A stretch of 26,313 nucleotides of DNA. Origin: Paramacrobiotus richtersi. Taxonomy: Eukaryota; Tardigrada; Eutardigrada; Parachela; Macrobiotidae. The notes under the pieces were generated by a model. The model saw nothing but the letters and a program-made list of their open reading frames with translations. It ran no database searches and was not told where the DNA came from. The DNA lies in NCBI GenBank assembly GCA_034698045.1, contig JAQGAU010000561.1, forward strand, positions 1 through 26,313, written 5' to 3'. The position numbers were made by a program, and so were the translations under genes. How positions within the stretch are numbered: the stretch's first letter is position 1; the number at the start of each line of letters is the position of its first letter. Positions 1 through 12,156 of the stretch are shown one piece after another.

Positions 1-757
1 GCCACTTGTGCCTTTTTCATTCTGATAACTTCCGCTACTCGAAGACGAATGATGAGCAGTAGATCGCTGAGATTCATAAAAACTTGAAAAGATTGGGTTA
101 AATAAAATGTACGTATTATATTATTTATATATTGTAACCGACTGCGTGGTCAAGTTTCATTAATTTTGTGCCTTTTTAAGTGGATGATTATTGTAGCATC
201 ACTAGCATGTAGGATAAATATTGCTATTGCATGCGAAAAATTACCTCTACATAAACTGTAATACTAGTAATATTATATCACAACTACTTATCATTCCGCC
301 GATCCATTATCTGGCACGTACAATAATTGTATCAAAGCATCAATGATGATAACCAAAACTGCAGATTGCAGAAGTAGTGGCCGGAGGAAGTCACCCAGAC
401 CTGTTGCCGTGTTGCGCTGATTGTAATGTAGACGACTCATGACTCACAACCATACCCTAATAGCAACGATGACGACAATAGAAATCATAAATGCTACCAC
501 TCCCGGCGTGGTGTTTTCTAGTACTTAGTCTAATAAACGTGCATGCACATTCGGTGGCCGCACGTTTTGTTTTGTGGACATTTTTCGCTACCGTAGGAGA
601 TGAAACAACCCTGACTGAAGTATTGTTCCATATTCTGCGGTAATTTACTTGAAGACGGTGATTTTGTTTGCATGATACATTGACAGGGTATCTCAAAATT
701 ATAATTGACTCAGGCTCACTGGACGCCATCAAGTTCTTCGCTTTGGAAACGTCCATC
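1..757. other. Upstream non-coding stretch
   Basis: No coding pattern that I recognise. The reverse-strand open frame over 457-1041 overlaps the first coding exon of the ubiquitin ligase and has no family resemblance. The 5' UTR and promoter of the following gene probably lie here. Possible splice acceptors just before the start (for example the CAG at 712-714) mean that an upstream 5' UTR exon cannot be excluded. Confidence 0.5.
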
Positions 758-3257
758 ATGTCCGTTAACACTCGCCGCGTACTGCGGCCTTCAGTGCAAC
801 ACGAAGTTGCTGAATTCGATGGAGATGACTGGGAAATGGAATCTGCACAGGATATGCGCTCGAATATGCCCAAAGAAGAAGAGTATGCTGTGGAAACGTA
901 CGACCATTTGGTCAAGGATTTGCGGGATACTGTCCAAAAGACAGCGGATATGCTCGAGGTAAAGTGTACGAAAACAGGAGAAGCGACTGCGATATGTTGT
1001 ACTTCTAAATGCGGAGACTGGCTGTTTTCTGTTGGCAGCATTTCGAAGATGCTTTGTGATACGATAATAATGTTTGGCTTCTACGTGCCGGAATGTGAAT
1101 TTTAACGGGTTGATGAAGTAGAAAAATATGTACTGCAGAGAAATTAGTTAACGTGGAAAGTGCATTCTGGAAGCAAAATAAAAGTTTTTCGTCATTCAGA
1201 TTTCTCCAACTTGTGCGAGATTGCTTCTCGCACAAAAGAAATGGAATATGGACGACTGTATGGAACTGTTTTACGGTCGGTCCGAAAAATTCGTTGCGGA
1301 TCTCATCAAAGTCCCTGTTAAGGCTTTGAAACAAAAGGAATGGTCACTGCTGGTAAGTATTGGGGGCCACTGCTTCACGGCACGTGAGCTCGTTGAATTC
1401 GGAATGTATGCTAATAAAATACTTATAAGCAGTGACATATAAATATGACAACTACTGTTTATCCATGTACTACTACTATAGTACATCACGTAAGTTTTCG
1501 TTTGCCTTGCTGTTCATAATATCACCAAAGCTTATATACATACGGTAAATATCGTATTGCAAACGATATAATAATATTATTATTATTATATACCTCATGG
1601 ACTTTTTCTTCTCAAGTGTTTTGCGTTACTCTTATATTATAATTAGAAGAATAGTCTCTTGCTTGTTGACTTGTTGTGTTTCTCGTATCGTGTATCAGCA
1701 CTGATTTATTAATTATTGAATGATATAAGGTAGTATTGTGGGAAATACCTCTTAAGAAACGATCGGTATGTAATGACAGATTCACGGTAGTCATACAACT
1801 GCAGTGACAATTGAGTGGAGTTTTCATGCTGTCTGGAATTTATAGAACAACGTAACGAACGATGAGGATGGCCAAGGAGTGTGCTCAATCTGTCTGGAAG
1901 AAGTGCCAAGTTATCAGCTCTTCTCCTTATCCTGCATGCATACCTACTGCAACGACTGCTGGCGAAATCACATTGAATCGGTAATCGAGGGAGAAATGGA
2001 TCAGCGAATCGTGATCCGTTGCATGGAGCCGGACTGCAAACTTCTTCTGGATGACTGTTGCATACGCTACTTTGCTGGCGACCGTCCAGCGGCATTATAC
2101 TGGAAACTAATTGAGAAGCAGTACGTGGACAGTCTTCCCCGTCTGCGGAGTTGCCGGGGCATGGACTGTAACTACGCCATTCACATCCGCACGGGTGATC
2201 TCGAAGATGCTGTTGAGCTCATGTGTAAATGTGGTTTTGTGCAGTGTTCCAAGTGTACCAATGAGGGGCATCGGAGTTTACCGTGCTGGCTGGTTGACAA
2301 ATGGCTCAAGAAACTGGGCTCAGACACTGACCAATCGACGCTGCAATGGCTAATGTCCAACACGAAAGAGTGCCCCAAATGTAAATACAACATTGAAAAG
2401 GTAAGGTTGGATTTTTTCATATTCAGCGTGGTAATATGTTTTTCAACCAGATGCCAGAACTGTTGTGACAGAAGAATTCCTAATCCTGAAATAAACTTGC
2501 GAAGTAAGCGGCTTCATTAGATCTCGGTGTTTCAGATTGATTTTCTTTAGAGTGGCGGCTGTAATCATATGACATGCCGAAAATGTCGCCATGAGTTTTG
2601 CTGGTTATGTGGAGACAACTGGAATGGCCATTCCAACTGCACACAATACTGCGGTGACGCACAGGGTGAAAATTTTACGGCAAAAGCGTGGGAACAGATG
2701 GAACGACTGATCTTCTACGCTAGCCGCTATTCCAATCAGCTTGATAATATGAAAAAAGAGAAACCGGTAGGTAAACCTTTTCTTGAACAATCGGTTCTCA
2801 TCACGATCAGTTTCGAGCGTTTTATATAATCCAGCCACCGGTGAACCGAAACTTATGATTTTAGTTAAAGGAACTGCCGGTGAAAGTCCGCGATTTGTTG
2901 CTGGAGCAGACGGATGCGAATATCCCAGTTAATTACAGTCATTTCGTGGATGATGCCGTATCCACGCTGGAAACATGTCGTCGGCATCTGTGGCAGTGTT
3001 TTGGATTTTCCTTCTTCGTTAAACCAAGCGCTCACCGTGAACTGTTTGACCACAACATTGAAAATCTCGAACGCGACGTGGATCAGTTGTCGGGATTTTT
3101 GGAGCGGAAACTGGGATCGGATCTGGAACGCTACGCTGTTTACCGTGCAGAAAGTCTGACATTGTCAGGATTATGTAAAACACGCCTGGAGCACCTCATG
3201 GGACACATTGCGGAAGGTTTCCAGAAGAATTGGTGGTCTTTCGATGCTGTGATTTGA
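758..3257 (+). CDS. ARIH2: RBR E3 ubiquitin ligase, Ariadne-2 (ARIH2) type
   Basis: Five coding exons: 758-958, 1200-1352, 1846-2400, 2551-2766 and 2865-3257, all joined by phase-0 GT-AG introns, giving about 505 residues (human ARIH2 is about 490). Seen in order: an acidic N-terminus; a UBA-like helical region (about 60-115, containing SPTCARLLL); RING1 starting at C131-x2-C134 with CMHTYC; an IBR region with paired cysteines (CKCGFVQCSKC); RING2 with CPKC and then SGGCNHM, where C307 is the expected ubiquitin-accepting catalytic cysteine; and an Ariadne-type helical C-terminus. RBR ligases take ubiquitin onto the RING2 cysteine before transfer, and Ariadne proteins work with neddylated cullin-RING ligases. 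The order and the RING2 and Ariadne segments resemble ARIH2 more than ARIH1. The start is the first in-frame ATG. The donor of exon 4 (after 2766) has an alternative a few bases on. Confidence 0.9.
1567..1592. repeat. AT-rich trinucleotide microsatellite in ARIH2 intron 2
   Basis: A short run of TAT/ATT units about five repeats long, inside the largest intron of the ubiquitin ligase gene. It is simple-sequence DNA with no sign of function. Confidence 0.7.
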
Positions 3258-3982
3258 AGGCGTGTAGCCGAGAAAATCGACCAAAAACTGAATGACGCAC
3301 ACTGGAAAACAGATTGGCCTTACGGAAATTATGCTAGAAGCCTACAACGGCTGTTCGATATTTTTTCCTTCGCGCTGGCGAGTGCATTTTATTTTTTTAT
3401 CGGTCCTATCAACGATAGTGTGAAGTTTTATGGATATAGGGGTAGTCGACATGCAGAAGGTTTATAGATAGTGATATATGTACAGATCCTGCGATCTTTC
3501 GTTTTCTTTTCCTTAACAGCTTAATATCATACTTTATGGAGTTTCAGTCGATTTTATTCCGTGGTTTCTGATGGCTGAGAATTTACGTAATTCTGTGCAC
3601 ATAAAAACAAAACCTCTCGAGCAAGTCGCAGAGTAATTCGTTCGTGGTTTAGTCGCAGTTAGTGAGTCCATAATAACTGTCCAGTAGTTTCAAAAGTGCA
3701 CATTCCTTTCATCTGGAAACTACAAAATGAAATATTTAGCGTGATCACTCCATCCACCCCCAGAAATAACTTCGAGCTTTACTACAGTGCAGCGAAGACC
3801 ACATCGTAAAAGCCTTTTGCCGGTTCAAATGGAAACTCCGATATGTACTGTTAGGAGAAACTGCAGTTATTAATTACAAGCACACAAACTCTCAGGGAAA
3901 ACGGCATCTTTCTGTATCGATAATTAAAAGAACTGGCCAAAACAATATCCAGAAAAACTGGAGAGAAAAAAATACGGCACAA
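3258..3982. other. Non-coding gap between two convergent genes
   Basis: About 725 bases between the stop codons of the ARIH2-type gene (+) and the eIF4E-like gene (-). It should hold both 3' UTRs. I see no open frame of note, no canonical AATAAA in a convincing place, and no RNA gene. Confidence 0.5.
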
Positions 3983-5179
3983 TTATTCCGCCTTATCTCC
4001 TTGCCCATTCATCCCTGGAACACGCAGTGGAACATAGAACTTGAGGCGAATGGCGTTCATGTTTCTGTTGTCCTGTTCGATTTCCTGTGGACTAGTGGCT
4101 TTGGCCCGGCGAATCAAATCATCTAATCCCTTGTAAGTGAGGATGCCACGGGCGCCCGTCTGCGCTAACACCTTGGACATATCGTTGCCGATGGTGCGGG
4201 CCAAGCGATGAACATCCGTTTTGATAATTTCAGACGTCCACATACGAAACTGGACTGGAGAATCACGAGTATTCGGACGGCTGGTGTTTTTCACAAACAA
4301 ACCCAGGAGCCTGACACCCTCGTAAACAGGACGGGTGGTCATCCAAGCCACCAGTGCCTGAAATGCGTTATCCAAGACGGTAAAAGGATCCAGGTTTGGG
4401 TCGAAAACGAACCGGTACTCCCCACCTGTAGTCAAATTTTGCACCATTTGAATACACGCTTATAAGAACAGTTTAATTACTACAGAGCACAAAAACAAAT
4501 CCTATTTTAACAGTTTAATTGACGCCTAAGGAACCGAATGAAACATGAAAGTCGTGAACTTATGATCAGCTAGATCAGACTGTATAGTCTGATTGGCAAT
4601 TATGAGTTAGTAATACTAATCCATCTTATACTGACGTGTGGCCTATCGCATTTGGGGATTCAGTATCTTACCAGTATGGCAATATCGTCTAGTAATAAGC
4701 TTTGTTTTATTTTTAACTAATAGTAAAAATAAACTGCCAAAAGACAAAAATTACGAAAACTATTCCAGCATCTTCGACGGTTTTTACGATACGCCGATAT
4801 ACGGTCACAATTTGACGATCCAGCATATACCGTTCCGTGTGGCTGGATCTTCCCATTCCGGCTTCACAACGGGAAACCCAAATTTTCCTCCTTGAAAGAC
4901 AGCAATAGCTCCACCAGGAACCCCCATTGACCACGACGGCGGGCCGTACGGTTTGGAAAAGGCTGGCTGTTTGTACAACTGGTCCACTTGTTCTTTGGTG
5001 TCGAACACATCGATCGGACTCAGAGCCTCTCCGTACGTTTCCACATCGTGGCTAGAAGCAGGATCCACGACATAAATGGTCCACGGTGTTGACAGGTGGG
5101 AATGTCCTTTGTAACATTTCATGATCGCGTTCGGAATAGACCAGGAAGCGTTGTTACTGCGGACGGCAAGGGCAGCCAT
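3983..5179 (-). CDS. Divergent eIF4E-like cap-binding protein
   Basis: Two exons, 5179-4831 and 4425-3983, with a phase-1 GT-AG intron of 405 bases, give 263 residues. The splice rebuilds the family's conserved strand: WEDPATRNG joins GEYRFVF exactly where eIF4E has its WED...RGGRW segment. By alignment in my head to human eIF4E, the cap-stacking Trp56 is Tyr49, Trp102/Glu103 are W109/E110, and Trp166 is W179 (in RMWTSE). A Tyr at the first position is also found in 4EHP (eIF4E2). The dorsal Trp73, which binds the YxxxxLPhi motif of eIF4G and 4E-BPs, aligns to Asp66 (FDTKEQVDQLY), and the HPLQNRW motif is degraded to HLSTPW. Likely role: an mRNA 5' cap binder, possibly a repressor or a specialised isoform rather than the general initiation factor. 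The start ATG at 5179 has a good context (acacaATGG). Confidence 0.78.
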
Positions 5180-6695
<1,516 letters not shown>

Positions 6696-6701
6696 TTTTT
6701 T

Positions 6702-8956
6702 TTATTGATATCCGCTTCGACTGGGCGCGGGTGTCGGCAGTGGACGTCCAAACTCCTGCGTCAGCGCTGCGATCATCTGAGACAAATCCGAGGCGATGGT
6801 TGCTTTCTGTAAAGGAATCTCGTACTTTACAATCTGCACATCCAAATCAGCAATAATATCCGTCAAATTCGCACGGATCTGCTTCTTATGCATCAGGAAT
6901 GCTGCCTTGTATTTTCCAGATTCCCCTCTATCGATTTTCAACTCGTGTGATCCAACTTCAGGTAGTCTGGCTCTTTGCAGATCGTAAACAAGATTTCGTC
7001 TCCCGGAAACTCGATCTTCCAACAAACTTGACCAGCGCTGCTTGATTTCTTCCCATACTTCAATTTCTTGCTGCAGTGCGGTGCATTTTGCCCGTAGATC
7101 TTCCAAACCTCCTCGTTTGGCTTGTACGTGATGCGCTCCGCGAATTGTTCCCTCCTATCGGACAGCCAAAACATTAGCAAGGTGTATGCTCCAAAGATCA
7201 GTTTTTGCTTGCCTTTCGTAGTGCAGTTTCCACAAGGCTCATTCGTCGATTGTGCTCTCTCTGCCATTGCTTTTTCGTGTGTTCGAATCTATACCGAAGC
7301 TGCTTCAGATTTTTGTATCGCTGATGTTTCTCTTTTGCGACTTGGATGGACAATTTATTAATCTGTCGTTTCATGTAGAGCTCTGTAGCCTAAAAATATA
7401 TGTAGTCAAAAAATGGAGCCAAAACACGATTATTAAACATGTCCCGCAGTGGTTACTGGACCATTTCATGTCCGCATACTTCCCAAGGCTTCCATCTGTT
7501 GTATTCGGCTAACTTCTGATGGACTTTTTCTTGCTTTTCCAAAAGATGTTTTTGCCACTCTACAAACAATTCCACGGTGACCGTTACCACATGCTATCCC
7601 ATCATTCTAGGAGGTACGTTATCTCACTTGACTTTGACAATTTTCGGCAAACAACTCAAGTTTGACCTTTCGGTCGTTCATGATGTACTGCAGCATTTTT
7701 TGTGAATCTTCTCTCGTCTGAGACTCAATCGCTTCTTGTTCGTCAAGCTGACCAGTCAAAAACTCTTCGCAGTTTTCCTAAAACACGGGCCTTAGTAGCA
7801 CTCTTTGCATTATAGTGACGGTAAATTTTGTGTGTTTTCCCTATATCCTATGCATGAGAATGAGTACAACGTCATACCGTTTCTCGGTGAAAGGAATGTA
7901 TTTGCTTTTCGATCCATTCTTTCATTTTCAAGCTGAAATTGCGAAGTCATGATACACATTGACCAACAAAAATTTGCTTTGCAACTTGCGTTGTATATGA
8001 AAATTAATGTAGAAATTTAACGGTTCAGTTAATGCAAGTTACACGTGTTTTTCGTATTTCCATTAGCGTTTATGAATGTGGCAGTTACATAAGTTTTTCT
8101 GGCAGGCTTCGTCTTCCTTACAGGTAAATTTCGCGACTCCTGCTTTCCTGTTCTTGTTGTCCGCACTGTAAAAGACTGCAATTTCCTCAAAAGTAAGCAA
8201 ACAAAGTATCACAAACAGATTAATACTATGTAAGATTACTGCACTGTTTATGATTTCAGTACAATAGTCTTTTGCGAAGTATATAGCGTTAATTATTGAA
8301 AATCGTTGACATATCTGTCGGTTAATAATCCATTAATAACCTGTCCATTAATAATTTTACGGACGCATAATGCATGGGCAATTACCGTATTACTGAAGGC
8401 TTAATCTGTAAAATGTGGTTCACTATTTTTTTTCGTTTCGTAAATCTCACTTCTTTTGCACTTCAGCAACCTTTTCCAGTGCAAGCCTTTTCAGCTCTTC
8501 ATCCGTGAGAGGATTATGGATGTGTTGTCGCGTCTCATCATCATCCGATCCCGAACTGTCGTGATTCGTGACCTTTTTTTCCCAGTTTATGTTGGTTTTA
8601 CGCTTTTTGCTACTTCTATGGTGTTTGGGTGAAATCACGGCATCGGAAGGCATATCGCCATTGTTGCTATTATTGTCGGCAAACGTTTCCTTGTTGGACT
8701 GGTATATGTCCGTTGTACTGTCGGCCTGGATTTCCAAGGAAGGTTCGGTATTTTCGTACCAATGTTCCGGTTTGCAAACAGAGCTTCTGCTCCATGGTAC
8801 AGCGCTTGACTTTCTGGGAGTATCATTTTGACCTGCAGATGTACTGCGTTTTCCGCTGTCTGGCTTCGGTGTACTGGTTATAAGAATCGGTACAATAGAG
8901 GCTTTTTGCACATCAGGTGTCAGATCAGGGACTTCCGCAGGAAGAGTGCGCACCAT
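6702..8956 (-). CDS. Unrecognised coiled-coil protein, about 490 residues
   Basis: I do not recognise this family. Seven exons fit one continuous frame: 8956-8451, 8175-8122, 7932-7878, 7777-7628, 7557-7480, 7389-7213 and 7154-6702. The first 140 residues are Ser/Thr/Asp/Lys-rich, look disordered, and contain a basic stretch (RSSKKRK, about 114-120) that could be a nuclear localisation signal. An acidic DSSGSDDDE patch follows. From about residue 150 (LTDEELKRLALEKVAEVQK) to about 400 the protein is almost entirely charged heptad-like helix rich in E, K, Q and R, then comes a less charged C-terminal helical part ending in a Pro/Ser tail. The 7212-7155 intron uses a GC donor. The two tiny exons (54 and 55 bases) were accepted because phase and coiled-coil character continue through them. 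The true start could lie further upstream, because the frame is open above 8956. Candidates are structural, centrosomal or kinetochore coiled-coil proteins, but nothing in the sequence decides. Confidence 0.6.
7155..7212 (-). other. GC-AG intron in the coiled-coil gene
   Basis: The exon ends with codons CGA AAG followed by GCAAGC, the usual consensus for a GC donor. The acceptor CGATAG lies 58 bases on and restores the frame in phase 0. The only nearby GT (in CTTGTGG, inside the exon) is a poor donor. Confidence 0.6.
8325..8356. repeat. Short direct repeat CCATTAATAA, two copies
   Basis: CCATTAATAA occurs at 8330 and again 15 bases later, within the first intron of the coiled-coil gene. It is minor, AT-rich, and of no evident function. 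Confidence 0.5.
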
Positions 8957-9430
8957 TAGAGAGGACCGAATTAACGCATCCGGTTTTTCTTTCCCGTTTT
9001 CTCACACGAACAAGTGTACGCAGCCATATAGTTCGAAGCTTATGAGTTTGAACATGGAATACCAATCATTTCGTACTTTTGGCCGAGTAATAAGATCATA
9101 CTATTCAAAAATTCGGTGTATGGCTCACTTGTCGTTATGCCGGTATACGAATACAAATTTAAGCTAATTTAGTTAGAAATTTGTGACCTCTACGGGACAA
9201 GGAAGCATCTCTACAACGCCATAGTTACCGCTCGGTTTTATTGAAATTCAGTATAACACTAACATTAATAATAAAATTTAACCATATTTTCGAAATAAGA
9301 GCATAAAAATTAATAGGAAAATTATAAGTCTGTGTACAATTTCTGTCGTCAAAACTGCATCCTAACATAAATTTGAGAATATTACTAATCACTTTTCCGG
9401 AGCGTATTGTATGTGTTCCAAATTTTGTTG
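8957..9430. other. Gap between astacin 3' end and coiled-coil 5' end
   Basis: About 470 bases between two genes on the minus strand. It should hold the astacin 3' UTR and the promoter or 5' UTR of the coiled-coil gene. A short minus-strand frame beginning MAAYTCSCE (ATG near 9036) ends in a GAG that could be read as an exon end or as a chance frame. It does not join cleanly to the downstream coding frame. Confidence 0.4.
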
Positions 9431-12156
9431 TTAGCAAAAGGCTGAGTGGAAACTTGTGGGAAATCCTTGTTCCACCTGTTGACAATTAAACTGTATTATT
9501 ACATTTGCAGATGGGCTAACCATGCTTCGATTTACCAGAAATGAACGTCGCTTTGTCACATATACTTGGTCTCGTCGAAAAATCAGAAGTCGTCCATCGC
9601 CAATGTTAACAATTACATCGTGATCAAATGGTAAGCCGGATTGCTGTAGCACGAAGGTTTAATGCAACGTTTTGCAACGGAAGTTACAAGTTTATATAGC
9701 TTGCCTGGGTAAACTGGAAACGCTTCAAAACTGAATCATTTCTTCTTTCATACCGGTATATCGTGGAACCTAAAAAAAATTCCGAACAGATAGATTTCAA
9801 CACGTGGACATGCGCACATCAATCACTCGAGCCTCACCATCCGAGAAGAAAAACTCGTTGTCAAATTCGAATACTCCTTTAACGGTTACATTTGGGAGTG
9901 CAAAAAACCGGGATGTGGCAGCGGTGTCCGATATCATATCCGGTTCAAAGGAAGGAAGAACGAAAGTGGTCCCGTTCTAGAAGCAGCCATTTTTCGTAAA
10001 CATGTACTGTACTGGCGGTTTTATACGAGGCCTGCTTACGTCAAAAAAATAAAAATTATTCTCCAGAAATACAACAGCACTGAAACTCTTTGGTAGGGCG
10101 CGTCCACTCAACTCTGTCACCGAGCGGGGTTTTAAATGCGAGGTCGTAAATCGTCCCAGCCCAGCCTCTTTAAATATCCAGTAATATCCTTCTGCAGAGG
10201 AAACAAAATGTCAAATGATGCGGATTAACTCTAATTCATTATATCTGTGATATTTCATGCGTATGTATGTAGTGGAACTTGTGTGGTAGTGTTATCTATT
10301 TCGCACATACTTTTAAACAAGTAAAGGTCGCCGTTATACCACAAGGCCGCGTCGACACGACCTTCGCTGTCACAGATTGCTGGCGTCCCGATAAACGCCA
10401 CAGTTTTGTTAGTGGTGGCAGGAGTGTCAACCTTGGGAATTAAATCCCGTTGTGCGGGGACTGAGCACTTGTAGGCTGCGTTAACTTTCCTTATGTCAAT
10501 TTCGCTCAACCTTAATCGTTGACCAAGTCGTTCCGGACGCGCGCGAACTACAGAAAACCAAGAATAAAATGTAGCGCTTATTTCGCTATAGTCTGTTTAA
10601 ACATCGCAAAGCCCATGCATGCATAATTTCGCTCAGAAAATGATCTGAAGAAGAACGCATAACCTTACATGGAAAAATGGTGTACGACGAGCGATCCTTG
10701 CTGAACGCAACAGCGGAATATTGCATAACGGAATCATAGTCATACGGCTGTCCAAGAGTGTCCACTGTCCACGGAGCATAGGCCTTAAAATTTGGTTCAA
10801 ACCCTGGAAAAATTAATTTAGAAGTTTCTGTGTTACAGCTGGAATGTACAGTTAACGTTACAGCACACACCTGGGAGGATATCGTCCCAGATGATTTTGA
10901 CATTCGCATCGCGATCGGGACGGGAGTGCTCGTGGAAGAATCTACCGTAAATGCACAAAAGTAATAAAGAACTTTTGCACTAACAGGTCAAGCTTTCCAG
11001 CGAATGCTATCGTAAAAAAGCCCTGTTCATCTAATTTAAAAATCTGCACTCGTTACCCCAGATTGTGCAGAATTTCGTGGATGGTGGTTCCCATTAAGGT
11101 CACACAGCCCGGTATTTTCAAGAACATCATTTGTTTTCCGCCTACGGAAATGCAGGATGAATTTCGGCCGGTTCCTGTCTTGGCAGTTTATTAATATAAA
11201 CAGATTTGTATAGTATAACCTTGTCTTCCGACATGGGAAGAACACCCTCTTTTCGGATTATGGGTGATGAAAAGGTAATCCTCTTCGGTTGTTCTGGGGA
11301 CGAAGCGGATACACGTGTGCAGATGATATTGTTTCAGTCCGCTCAGTATGAGAGCCCGTTGAGTCCGAGAATACGGCGCGTGCGGATCAATAACGACCGG
11401 GATAATATTTGTAGGCCAGTGGAAAAGTTTATCAGAAAAGAAATTTTTTGCTTCGATCTGCAAGGAATCATGAATTGCAATCCTAGTGCCCCACCCCATT
11501 GCTTAGTTTTAACTGGTAAATATAAATACCATAAAAAGAAAAAGGTTACAATTCAGGACTCATAGACATAATCCCAATACATGCATATGGTACAATTACA
11601 TAGACTTGCCGTGCCATTGGGACTAATCGTGATCGAATTGTTTACAACAATGATGTCGTTTTCCAAAGTTTCGATTCCTTCGTTGCCTGAGACAAAACAG
11701 TGATTAATAAATTGATAAGAAAGAAGAGAATGATATATAGTTCCTTAAAGGGGCAGTTACGAAGTATACATTAAGAATATTTTTTTATGAAAACGTTAAC
11801 TGACCATAAATTTCTTCGTAGTTCAACGGCACATTGAGCTTCGAAGTTGAGATGTGCTGGACGCGATGAAGCCGTTCCCATGGGTCCAAGTCTGCAAGGT
11901 TCCGGTTAACATTTGCGAAAATAAATAAATAAATAAGATTTACGACAACAACGATTGTTACAAGGTTGCTACACGCGATTGAATCAATGAATGGTCGTCG
12001 TAAATTTATCTTGTACTTACTTTTTGTAAAAGGCTTTCGTGTGTCGGTCCATGGATGGAATTCGCGCTCTAGATCTGGCCGATGCAAACGTGTTACAAGC
12101 GTGCTCACGATCACACATTTCCAAAAATATAATAACAAAATAAAAAAGTGGTTCAT
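9431..12156 (-). CDS. Secreted astacin (M12A) metalloproteinase with C-terminal hemopexin-like propeller
   Basis: Thirteen exons in one frame give 542 residues: 12156-12021, 11891-11805, 11686-11600, 11501-11220, 11141-11057, 10941-10871, 10803-10669, 10547-10311, 10191-10040, 9976-9838, 9769-9705, 9643-9536 and 9475-9431. Order: a hydrophobic signal peptide (MNHFFILLLYFW); a propeptide with LENDI, probably the aspartate switch (usually FxGD); and an astacin domain opening with HWPTNIIPVVID. It has CIRFVPR and GCSSHVG, then zinc motif H219-E220-ILH223-NLG-FFH229 followed by EHSRPDRD. A Met-turn SVM276QY278 and LSEIDIRKVN...C322 close the domain. About 30 residues later come four hemopexin-like blades (VDAALWYNGDLYLFK; FSAVVFLENNFYFF; VKGVFEFDNEFFF; HDVIVNIGDGRLLIF), bracketed by C353 and the terminal C542, where hemopexin domains carry their disulfide. 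The donor of exon 3 could be 6 bases further on. The 9704-9644 intron is GC-AG. It should be an extracellular protease whose propeller binds substrate or matrix. Confidence 0.85.
9644..9704 (-). other. GC-AG intron in the astacin-hemopexin gene
   Basis: The exon ends ACC CAG followed by GCAAGC. The acceptor CTACAG sits 61 bases on and joins in phase 0 directly to QSGLPFDHD, the start of the fourth propeller blade. Reading through instead meets a stop within a few codons. Confidence 0.65.
11919..11937. repeat. AAAT tetranucleotide microsatellite in astacin intron 1
   Basis: Four to five AAAT units in the first intron of the astacin gene. This is simple sequence. Confidence 0.7.

Noticed and set aside
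457..1041. 194-codon reverse frame
   Set aside because: It overlaps the ARIH2 first exon antisense, has no family resemblance, and its composition is like a shadow frame.
4208..4465. 85-codon plus frame
   Set aside because: It is antisense to the eIF4E-like second exon, which has clear homology on the minus strand.
6938..7267. 109-codon reverse frame beginning MAERAQSTN
   Set aside because: It reads across the GC-AG intron and then out of frame. The coiled-coil frame through the spliced exons is continuous and better supported.
8066..8340. Reverse open stretch with a Cys-rich end (FTCKEDEACQKNLCNC)
   Set aside because: It has no start codon, and the exon used here (8175-8122) reads the same bases in another frame that fits phase on both sides. 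I keep some doubt.
11206..11565. 119-codon plus frame
   Set aside because: It is antisense to the astacin catalytic exon.
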